13,913 nucleotides of DNA from Chloroflexota bacterium (GTDB taxonomy: Bacteria > Chloroflexota > Chloroflexia > QHBQ01 > JADMIH01). The position numbers and the translations under genes are program-made. The notes below the pieces were generated by a model. The model saw nothing but the letters and a program-made list of their open reading frames with translations, made no database searches and had not been told where the DNA came from. Location of the stretch: the NCBI GenBank assembly GCA_015478675.1, contig JADMIH010000103.1, positions 1 through 13,913 of the forward strand, given 5' to 3'. This document shows positions 7,715 through 13,913 of the stretch, piece after piece. Each line of letters opens with the position of its first letter. Position 1 is the stretch's first letter.

Positions 7715-7839
7715 CCCCTTCGGGGAATTATGAGTTATGGATTAATAATTATGAGCTATTGTAAGCCAGGCTTCTGTGAGCCACATGTGAGCTTACTATC
7801 AACTCGTAATTCATAATTCATAATTCATAATTCATAATT
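7715..7839 (-). repeat. Large AATTCAT heptamer nested inverted repeat, rpsJ-rplC spacer
   Basis: The largest of the three AT-rich spacer elements fills almost the whole rpsJ-rplC gap. Its right arm is a tandem array: one AACTCGT (7801-7807), four exact AATTCAT (7808-7835), then AATT into the rpsJ stop. The left arm holds AATTATG and AGTTATG (7726-7739), then GATTAAT and AATTATG (7740-7753). Between the arms GTAAGC (7761-7766) pairs with GCTTAC (7791-7796) around a CACATGTG palindrome (7782-7789). CCCC-TTC-GGGG (7715-7725) ends the element next to the rplC start. It is not protein-coding. Confidence 0.85.
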
Positions 7840-8146
7840 ACTTAATCTCCACGTCCACGCCAGCAGGCAAATTGAGCCTCATCAGCGCGTTGATAGTCTT
7901 CTGGGTCGGCTCCAGGATGTCAATGAGGCGCTTGTGGGTGCGGATCTCAAACTGCTCCTGTGAGTCCTTGTCAATGAAAGATGAGCGGATCACGGAGAAC
8001 TTCTCGATGCGTGTCGGCAGGGGCACGGGCCCGGCCACAAGCGCGCCGGTGCGCTCGGCAGTTTCAACGATCTGCTGCGCCGACTGATCGAGTATCCTGT
8101 GGTCGAATGCTTTCAGACGTATCCGTATTTTCTGCTTGGTGGCCAT
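7838..8146 (-). CDS. rpsJ: 30S ribosomal protein uS10
   Basis: S10 is a head protein of the 30S subunit and, as NusE, also part of transcription antitermination complexes. The 102-residue product has the usual length. It shows [47 protein letters not shown], and [19 protein letters not shown]. The Val-x-x-Pro-Leu-Pro-Thr loop is intact. AAGGA stands about six bases before the ATG. It is the first gene of the S10 segment and directly follows fusA with no tuf between them. Its stop codon TAA is the first triplet of the large AT-rich repeat. Confidence 0.98.
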   Translation of the reverse strand: MATKQKIRIRLKAFDHRILDQSAQQIVETAERTGALVAGPVPLPTRIEKFSVIRSSFIDKDSQEQFEIRTHKRLIDILEPTQKTINALMRLNLPAGVDVEIK

Positions 8147-8234
8147 AATTTTCCTTAGACTCCCTGTTTATGATTGCTTGCACTCGTCAAGCTCACCTTT
8201 ACCTCTGTTCTCAACTTATGCGGTACGCATCAGG

Positions 8235-8278
8235 TAAAACAATGAGGAATGAAACATCCGGTTTCATTCCTCATTGTT

Positions 8279-8281
<3 letters not shown>
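8235..8281 (-). terminator. 21-bp stem-loop with T-run at the fusA stop: candidate terminator
   Basis: A perfect 21-bp inverted repeat (8235-8255 and 8261-8281) with a 5-nt loop overlaps the fusA stop codon. In the transcript the 3' arm ends in TTGTTTTA and the 5' arm begins with an A-tract, which fits an intrinsic terminator that could work in both directions. The stem is AT-rich outside a central GAGGAATG. The T-run is short (four), and the stop codon lies in the stem, so attenuation or RNA end protection are alternatives. No strong promoter is visible between it and rpsJ. Confidence 0.65.
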
Positions 8282-10354
<2,073 letters not shown>

Positions 10355-10371
10355 ATTATTTCTCCATCATA

Positions 10372-10436
10372 CAGGGGTCAAGGATTCGGTACAGGCATTG
10401 ATAGCTGGCTTCTATGACTAGAAGCCTCGACCCCTG
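10372..10436 (-). repeat. Nested perfect hairpins in the rpsG-fusA spacer
   Basis: CAGGGGTC (10372-10379) pairs perfectly with GACCCCTG (10429-10436). Inside it GGCTTCTA (10407-10414) pairs perfectly with TAGAAGCC (10419-10426) around a TGAC tetraloop. The outer arms are the same seven-base AGGGGTC/GACCCCT unit found at 7032-7063 and 13712-13778. There is no T-run after either stem, so this is unlikely to be a terminator. It could stabilise or process the mRNA between the two genes. Confidence 0.75.
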
Positions 10437-10447
10437 ATCTTAAGCCC

Positions 10448-10918
10448 CTAAAATCTGTAATGCGAAAATGCTCTATTCGCCTCAGCCATCTTGTGTGTGT
10501 CTTCTCGGCGCTTGATGGTGGTGCCGGTATTGTTTGCGGCGTCCATCAGCTCTGCGCTCAGACGATCAGCCATGCTCTTGCCACTCCGCTTGCGGGCGGC
10601 TCCGAGTATCCAACGAATTGCAAGCGACTGGCGGCGGTCACCCTTGATCTCTACAGGCACCTGGTAGGTAGCGCCACCGACCCGGCGGGGCTTTACCTCG
10701 ATGACGGGGGTGGCATTGCGTATTGCCTGCTCGAACACCTCGATGCCGGGGCGCTTCGCGCGACGCTCAAGCTCATCAATAGTGTTGTAGAGGATATGCT
10801 CGGCCACGCCCTTCTTGCCGCGCAACATTAGCTTGTTTACAAATCTCGCTACCAGCAGGCTGTTGTAGCGGGCATCAGGCAACAGCGGGTGCTTATCGTA
10901 TCTACCTCGTCTTGGCAT
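10448..10918 (-). CDS. rpsG: 30S ribosomal protein uS7
   Basis: S7 nucleates assembly of the 30S head, contacts mRNA and E-site tRNA, and is the classical autoregulator of the str operon in E. coli. The 156-residue product is the standard length. It shows MPRRGRYDKHPLLPDARY, KLMLRGKKGVAEHILYNT, and GGATYQVPVEIKGDRRQSLAIRW, then the C-terminal KRREDTHKMAEANRAFSHYRF. GGGAGG stands about eight bases before the ATG. An unusually long 260-nt spacer separates it from rpsL and holds a candidate internal promoter. Confidence 0.98.
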   Translation of the reverse strand: MPRRGRYDKHPLLPDARYNSLLVARFVNKLMLRGKKGVAEHILYNTIDELERRAKRPGIEVFEQAIRNATPVIEVKPRRVGGATYQVPVEIKGDRRQSLAIRWILGAARKRSGKSMADRLSAELMDAANNTGTTIKRREDTHKMAEANRAFSHYRF

Positions 10919-10941
10919 TTACCTTTCCTCCCAGATCAGCT

Positions 10942-10971
10942 ATTGTAGGCACAAAATATGAGAACTGTCAT
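10942..10971 (-). promoter_or_regulatory. Candidate internal promoter before rpsG
   Basis: On the minus strand ATGACA (10971-10966) and TACAAT (10947-10942) are separated by 18 bp; each hexamer matches the sigma-70 consensus at five of six positions. Initiation would fall about 18-20 bp before the rpsG start codon, with the GGGAGG site retained. A 17-bp palindrome lies 30 bp upstream. It would let rpsG-fusA and later genes be expressed apart from rpsL. The match is good but untested. Confidence 0.45.
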
Positions 10972-11001
10972 GGCCGCTTGCCTCAGCATCACGCACGGCG
11001 C

Positions 11002-11018
11002 ATGGGAACAGTTCCCAT
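11002..11018. promoter_or_regulatory. 17-bp perfect palindrome, possible operator
   Basis: ATGGGAAC and GTTCCCAT flank a single central base, giving an odd-length perfect palindrome too tight to be a good RNA hairpin but typical of a dimeric repressor site. It lies in the rpsL-rpsG spacer, 30 bp upstream of the candidate rpsG promoter. A GC-rich inverted repeat CACGCCC/GGGCGTG (11046-11061) follows nearby. No binding protein can be named from sequence alone. Confidence 0.4.
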
Positions 11019-11097
11019 ACTTGTAGTCACCTTGCCAGGTAACCACACGCCCGTGGGCGTGCGTTATACACTGTATGCTGTTACGTACGTCGCGCAT

Positions 11098-11178
11098 TGA
11101 GTATTGTGAATAGGGTGAGGAGAGTGTCTCTTTAGCCGCCTGGCTTCGTCCTTATACTCACGCAACACGCAATACGAT
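11098..11178 (-). repeat. TCACGCA heptamers and inverted arm after rpsL
   Basis: TCACGCA, ACACGCA and ATACGAT stand in tandem at 11158-11178, ending at the rpsL stop codon. ATACTCA (11154-11160) pairs with TGAGTAT (11098-11104), making a long stem-loop with a 49-nt interior. The unit matches the TCACGCA array at 13778-13798 upstream of the exonuclease gene. No T-run follows. Confidence 0.6.
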
Positions 11179-11613
11179 CTACTTCTTACCGCCCTTCGCC
11201 TTGGCCGGGTTTTTGGTGCCGTACTTCGAGCGGCCCCGCTTGCGGTCTTTCACGCCCTGAGCGTCGAGGGTCCCGCGTATAATATGGTAGCGCACGCCAG
11301 GGAGGTCCTTCACGCGACCGCCACGGATAAGCACCACCGAGTGCTCCTGCAGGTTGTGACCCTCGCCGGGAATATAAGCGGTTACTTCCATGCCATTGGA
11401 AAGACGTACGCGAGCGATCTTGCGCAGAGCCGAGTTCGGCTTCTTAGGTGTCTGGGTACGCACCTGGGTGCATACACCACGCTTCTGGGGCGAACCCTTG
11501 CCGCGCTTCGCTTGCTGTGTGAAAGCATTGAGTGTAAAACGGAGCGCCGGGGCCTTGCTCTTCTTACCGGCGACAGAGCGACCCTTGCGAACCAATTGAT
11601 TAATAGTCGGCAT
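11179..11613 (-). CDS. rpsL: 30S ribosomal protein uS12
   Basis: S12 lies at the decoding centre and controls accuracy. The 144-residue product has the Gram-positive-type insertion before SPQKRGVC. The key loop [11 protein letters not shown] (55-65) keeps the lysine whose loss gives streptomycin resistance in other bacteria, and [20 protein letters not shown] (84-103) ends at the aspartate methylthiolated in many bacteria. The C-terminus is Lys/Gly-rich ([11 protein letters not shown]). AGGAG stands seven bases before the ATG. It is the first gene of the operon, about 40 nt after the consensus promoter start point. Confidence 0.98.
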   Translation of the reverse strand: MPTINQLVRKGRSVAGKKSKAPALRFTLNAFTQQAKRGKGSPQKRGVCTQVRTQTPKKPNSALRKIARVRLSNGMEVTAYIPGEGHNLQEHSVVLIRGGRVKDLPGVRYHIIRGTLDAQGVKDRKRGRSKYGTKNPAKAKGGKK

Positions 11614-11659
11614 TATTTCTCCTATCCCAAAACACAGCGCATATTACGCACAGATAATG

Positions 11660-11688
11660 ATTATACAACAAGCCACTATGGGTGTCAA
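11660..11688 (-). promoter_or_regulatory. Consensus sigma-70 promoter of the str-S10 operon
   Basis: On the minus strand TTGACA (11688-11683), a 17-bp spacer, and TATAAT (11665-11660) match the housekeeping consensus at all twelve positions with ideal spacing. The start point would be near 11653, leaving a leader of about 40 nt before rpsL with its AGGAG site. The left end of an insertion element begins 16 bp upstream of the -35 box. No leader hairpin typical of autoregulation is evident. Confidence 0.9.
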
Positions 11689-11774
11689 GCGCGGCGCGCA
11701 GATGGGGTGTGCGCCACAATTTTGCAGAATTGACTAGAGAGGGGAAAAGAGGTAGGACAGCCAGCATCTTTAGG

Positions 11775-11795
11775 AGATAAGATAAGATAAGATAG
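11775..11795 (+). repeat. Pentanucleotide tandem repeat before the transposase frame
   Basis: Four AGATA units run in tandem immediately before a GGGAGGAG ribosome binding site and the ATG of the shortened transposase. An in-frame TAG at 11793-11795 inside the last unit closes the upstream frame. Such an array can vary in length by slippage. Whether it belongs to the original leader of the element or marks the deletion junction cannot be told here. Confidence 0.7.
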
Positions 11796-11807
11796 GGAGG
11801 AGATGGT

Positions 11808-12533
11808 ATGGAGAGTGAGAAGCTGGCGCAGGGCTGGCGAGAGAAGAGCGAGGAGGTAATCAGTGGGATGAGAGAGTGGCTACAGCAACGCTGCCACCAA
11901 CTCAAGCACGAAGGACCCACTCCCGTGTTGGAGCATCTACGCTCTCTACGGGTGGCACATCAAGAGTGCCAGGCATTAGCGACAAACCTGGCGTACCTTG
12001 AGAAACGAGAGGCGCAGATGCAGTATCCACGCTTCCTCAAGGAGGGGTGGCCGATAGGCAGTGGAGTGGTGGAGAGTGCCAACAAGCTAGTAGTGGAGGC
12101 GCGGCTCAAGGGAGGAGGCATGCACTGGGAGGGGGCACACGTCAACCCAATGCTCGGCTCGCGCACTGTGGTGTGTAACGATCGCTGGTCGAGGGATTGG
12201 CCCATCATCACGGCCTGGCAGCGCCAGCAAGCACGAGAGTGCAAGGTAGATAAGCAGGAGAGCAAAGCACGCAACAAGGGAAACAAGGGCAAGCCCGAGC
12301 CGGTGCAACAGGCACTACATCTACACATAGAGAGCATACAGAAAGCGCTTGTGTGTACCGCGACAGCGGCCAGCAAGCCCGAGCCTGCGCCACCCTCGTC
12401 AGTACCCAACCTTTCCAGTCAGCATATCCACTGCTCAACCGAGCCAAAACCACCCTGGCGTCCAGCCCCAGATCACCCCTGGCGACGCTCCCCTATTGGC
12501 CGTGCCCGTTTCCAAACCCCCAAGGCTTCCTAA
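11808..12533 (+). CDS. ISKra4-family transposase, C-terminal half only
   Basis: The 241-residue product matches the C-terminal half of ISKra4-type DDE transposases, which normally have about 450-550 residues. The most diagnostic block is YPIGSGVVES-type sequence at about 82-90 followed by ANKLVVEARLKGGGMHW and HVNPML, then CNDRWSRDW. The glutamate at residue 89 probably corresponds to the last acidic catalytic residue. The two upstream aspartates are absent, so it should be inactive alone. The C-terminus (RPAPDHPWRR) looks complete. GGAGG lies eight bases before the ATG and a stop stands just upstream in frame, so translation from here is plausible. It lies inside an element with matching inverted ends, suggesting an internal deletion and not end erosion. 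Confidence 0.82.
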   Translation: MESEKLAQGWREKSEEVISGMREWLQQRCHQLKHEGPTPVLEHLRSLRVAHQECQALATNLAYLEKREAQMQYPRFLKEGWPIGSGVVESANKLVVEARLKGGGMHWEGAHVNPMLGSRTVVCNDRWSRDWPIITAWQRQQARECKVDKQESKARNKGNKGKPEPVQQALHLHIESIQKALVCTATAASKPEPAPPSSVPNLSSQHIHCSTEPKPPWRPAPDHPWRRSPIGRARFQTPKAS

Positions 12534-12561
12534 CCTGCAAAATTGTGGCGCGCACCCAGTG

Positions 12562-12707
12562 CTGGTGATTACCCACATCTCGAGTTTAGGGTGACCTCTC
12601 ACATCTCTTCGTGACTGGCAAGGAGGCGACGCACGGCTTACAGAGCCATCTATCGGCATACTCCTACGCGCGAAAACAGCCGTCCCCGAGATGTGGGTAA
12701 TCACCAG
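12562..12707. mobile_element. 146-bp MITE-like element with perfect 21-bp inverted ends
   Basis: CTGGTGATTACCCACATC... at 12562-12582 is the exact complement of 12687-12707, giving 21-bp perfect terminal inverted repeats around a 104-bp interior. No convincing protein is encoded. The ends differ from those of the neighbouring ISKra4-type element, from which it is separated by 4 bp (AGTG). No clear target duplication is seen. It fits a miniature inverted-repeat element mobilised by some other transposase. A deleted insertion sequence keeping both tips is an equivalent description. Confidence 0.7.
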
Positions 12708-12735
12708 AAAAAGTGGTTTTCACCAGCTACCTGAT

Positions 12736-12780
12736 AGTTAAGTATCGAGTCCTAGCCCAGCACTCCCTCGATACTTAACT
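12736..12780 (-). repeat. 14-bp perfect inverted repeat across the exonuclease stop codon
   Basis: AGTTAAGTATCGAG (12736-12749) pairs exactly with 12767-12780 around a 17-nt loop that contains the TAG stop of the exonuclease gene; the right arm encodes its last residues (LSIE). In the transcript no T-run follows, so it is a poor intrinsic terminator. It may protect the mRNA 3' end, or be a trace of an insertion next to the MITE-like element. Confidence 0.6.
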
Positions 12781-13636
12781 CAACAATTCTATCCACTCGG
12801 AAGGTGCGCTCTTCATGCTTGAGGTGGCAATAAGCCACCAGATAAGTAGCCTGCTCTCGCAGCGTGATTTTAAGAGGCTCAATCACCCGCTCGCTATCCT
12901 GCCCATCGCCCCCCTGGTATCTTATTCGGAGGGCGGCGCGGGCGCGCATTGCCTGTTCGATAATAGGAGGGAGGCCCTCAATAGGGCAGAGAGGCTGCGT
13001 GCCGTCCCACTCCATGAGTGGTGGCGACGTACGCCAGCCGCTCATAGGTGTGAGAGAGCCTTGCACCCTGATCAGGTCGGCCAGTGTTAGTACGCCTTGC
13101 GACTCCATATCTTGCATAAAACGCCTGAGCACATGCCAGGTGAGGGTAGCGTCGGCCAGAGCGCGGTGCAAGCCCTGCACCTTGATCCCCAGGGAGCGCG
13201 CCACGTCGCCCAGTCTGTTCGACGAGAAGGTGTAGCATCGGCGAGCCAGCGCCAGCGTGTCAACGACCGGGTTATCGGGCGACTCGTAGCCCGCCGACCG
13301 CAGTTCTCCCGATAAAAAAGATATGTCGAACGAAGCGTTATGCCCCACCAACACAGCGCCATCTAACGTCTGCAACAGCACAGGGGCCACAGTGTGGAAG
13401 GCCGGAGCTTGACTTACCATCCTATCGGAGATGCCATTCACTGCTCGCGCCCCAAAGGAGATCGGACGCCCCGGGTTAATAAGCGTTTGCAGTTGGTTCG
13501 TTATCTCTCCGCCTCTACTCACTACTACCGCCAACTCGCAAATCCGGTCGCCCGTGCGCGCCGACAAGCCGGTGGTCTCTACATCAACCACAGCAAAAGT
13601 AACTTGATCAAGAGGCAAGCTCCTTACGACTTCCAT
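12752..13636 (-). CDS. DEDDh 3'-5' exonuclease (DnaQ/PolC epsilon type) fused to a WYL domain
   Basis: The N-terminal half is a DnaQ-type exonuclease. It has DVETTGL (acidic residues 18 and 20), GHNASFD (aspartate 104), and GLHRALADA (histidine 157, aspartate 162), so the full DEDDh set is present. After a linker of about 50 residues, residues 225-291 resemble a WYL domain: LRIRYQGG, RVIEPLKI, TYLVAYCH and RTFRVDRI. WYL domains bind ligands or nucleic acid and usually regulate. No polymerase or DNA-binding helix-turn-helix is seen. The 294-residue form starts at ATG 13636, where homology begins, but without a good ribosome binding site. A further 45 in-frame codons to ATG 13771 run through a heptamer repeat, and a TTG at 13678 with GAGG is another option. 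Function is probably nucleic acid repair or decay; specificity is unknown. Confidence 0.85.
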   Translation of the reverse strand: MEVVRSLPLDQVTFAVVDVETTGLSARTGDRICELAVVVSRGGEITNQLQTLINPGRPISFGARAVNGISDRMVSQAPAFHTVAPVLLQTLDGAVLVGHNASFDISFLSGELRSAGYESPDNPVVDTLALARRCYTFSSNRLGDVARSLGIKVQGLHRALADATLTWHVLRRFMQDMESQGVLTLADLIRVQGSLTPMSGWRTSPPLMEWDGTQPLCPIEGLPPIIEQAMRARAALRIRYQGGDGQDSERVIEPLKITLREQATYLVAYCHLKHEERTFRVDRIVELSIEGVLG

Positions 13637-13711
13637 TAGCACACCGGCTTTCTGCCTGTGACGGCTATCGTTCCTCAAATCTGCCTCTAAAGTATACCCC
13701 CCTCTGTCAAT

Positions 13712-13798
13712 AGGGGTCGTACCGCGTACCGCGTACTGCGTGAATACTTGGGCATGAGATTTCACCTCCATGACCCCTCACGCATCACCCTTCACGCA
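13712..13798. repeat. Mixed heptamer repeat with inverted arms upstream of the exonuclease gene
   Basis: In-phase seven-base units run AGGGGTC, GTACCGC, GTACCGC, GTACTGC, GTGAATA (13712-13746) and, on the right, TCACGCA, TCACCCT, TCACGCA (13778-13798). AGGGGTC (13712-13718) pairs exactly with GACCCCT (13772-13778), and GCGTGA (13738-13743) with TCACGC (13778-13783). It combines the AGGGGTC and TCACGCA families seen in the ribosomal spacers. It overlaps the possible N-terminal extension of the exonuclease frame, which argues that this extension is not ancestral coding sequence. Confidence 0.7.
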
Positions 13799-13806
13799 TC
13801 GTCCCC

Positions 13807-13835
13807 TTCACATTGGGTGGCTCTTCTGTTATTCT
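13807..13835 (+). promoter_or_regulatory. Candidate rightward promoter at the window end
   Basis: TTCACA (13807-13812) and TATTCT (13830-13835) are separated by 17 bp; they match the sigma-70 consensus at five and four of six positions. It points toward the possible gene start at 13873, with a leader of about 30 nt. The match is moderate only. Confidence 0.3.
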
Positions 13836-13872
13836 GGGAGGCATAGCGATACGAGTAAGCTAGTAGGCCGAT

Positions 13873-13913
13873 ATGCTAGTTATTCTCGCGTGTGAGAATG
13901 TACAAAACTTGGG
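13873..13913 (+). CDS. Possible start of an ABC-type ATPase (ABC-F-like), cut by window edge
   Basis: An open frame starts at ATG and reads MLVILACENVQNLG before the window ends. The pattern of a hydrophobic strand, then ENV and a glycine resembles the first strand of ABC ATPase domains, notably ABC-F proteins that start at this point without a membrane domain. Only 13 codons are visible and no Walker motif can be checked. There is no convincing ribosome binding site. A 6-bp hairpin (ATTCTC/GAGAAT, 13882-13899) lies within it. If real, the gene diverges from the exonuclease gene. Confidence 0.25.
   Translation, partial: MLVILACENVQNL

Larger units (their letters stand above)
11705..12557 (+). 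mobile_element. ISKra4-family insertion element, internally deleted (853 bp)
   Basis: The ends are 23-bp inverted repeats: GGGTGTGCGCCACAA... at 11705-11727 and its complement at 12535-12557, with one mismatch. Both outer tips are GGG/CCC. Between them lies one reading frame encoding only the C-terminal half of an ISKra4-type transposase; full elements of this family are usually around twice this length. No target-site duplication is apparent in the flanks. The left tip lies 16 bp upstream of the rpsL -35 box, and the right tip is 4 bp from the next element. It could still be moved if a full-length relative supplied transposase. Confidence 0.8.

Noticed and set aside
7801..7839. Tandem AATTCAT array as a CRISPR or phase-variable coding repeat
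   Set aside because: There are no spacers between units and the array is intergenic, between rpsJ and rplC.
8160..8235. Promoter for the S10 segment based on TTGACG
   Set aside because: No acceptable -10 hexamer occurs at 16-18 bp; the best alternatives match poorly.
11046..11061. CACGCCC/GGGCGTG hairpin as a terminator of rpsL
   Set aside because: No T-run follows on either strand and the loop is very small.
10912..11100. Plus-strand 62-codon frame in the rpsL-rpsG spacer
   Set aside because: No recognisable protein features; it overlaps the rpsG start and the regulatory-looking palindromes.
11960..12453. Minus-strand frames across the transposase remnant
   Set aside because: The plus-strand frame has an unmistakable ISKra4 signature; the minus frames are Leu/Ser/Cys-rich shadows.
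11705..13636. A new defence system formed by the transposase, MITE and exonuclease-WYL gene
   Set aside because: Only one intact candidate effector gene is visible, the neighbours are mobile remnants and an essential operon, and nothing shows the parts act together.
13637..13771. 45-codon N-terminal extension of the exonuclease
   Set aside because: It is encoded through heptamer repeats and has no domain similarity. It is kept only as an alternative start because the ATG at 13636 has a weak ribosome binding site.

Overview
The window is the left-reading (minus-strand) str–S10–spc ribosomal protein supercluster of a bacterium, followed at the right by a short accessory stretch. Transcription starts from a textbook promoter (TTGACA, 17 bp, TATAAT) at 11660-11688. 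It then reads leftward through rpsL, rpsG, fusA, rpsJ, rplC, rplD, rplW, rplB, rpsS, rplV, rpsC, rplP, rpmC, rpsQ, rplN, rplX, rplE and the first 22 codons of rpsN, which runs off the left edge. The gene order is canonical except that tuf is missing between fusA and rpsJ. The products build the 30S and 50S subunits and supply EF-G.

The likely source is a member of Chloroflexota, with Ktedonobacteria-like bacteria a reasonable guess. The reasons are the Gram-positive-like S12, a type-Z start of S14, a four-cysteine L24, a half-sized ISKra4-type transposase, and several ribosomal proteins with long Ala/Pro/Gly/charged extensions (L5 and S17 at the N-terminus; S3, L4 and L29 at the C-terminus). 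This assignment is inference from protein character, not a database result.

The spacers between the ribosomal genes are unusually roomy for this locus, often 50-260 nt. Many are filled by inverted repeats built from seven-base units: AATTCAT/AATTATG, GATCCCT/AGGGGTC, and TCACGCA/GTACCGC. Three of them (before rpsC, rplB and rplC) share a 'CCCC-loop-GGGG' motif whose GGGG sits at the Shine-Dalgarno position of the next gene. A 21-bp stem-loop ending in a T-run overlaps the fusA stop codon, exactly at the str/S10 junction.

Right of the rpsL promoter lies a compact mobile-element zone. It holds an 853-bp ISKra4-family element with 23-bp terminal inverted repeats but an internally shortened transposase, then 4 bp later a 146-bp MITE-like element with perfect 21-bp inverted ends, then a 14-bp inverted repeat across a stop codon. 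The last complete gene (minus strand) encodes a DEDDh exonuclease fused to a C-terminal WYL domain. At the far right a possible plus-strand promoter and the first codons of a possible ABC-F-like ATPase are seen, with low confidence.

No rRNA, tRNA or CRISPR array was recognised. The items most worth a second look are the heptamer repeat system inside an essential operon, its link to ribosome binding sites, the exonuclease–WYL fusion, and the glycine-rich extension of S17.
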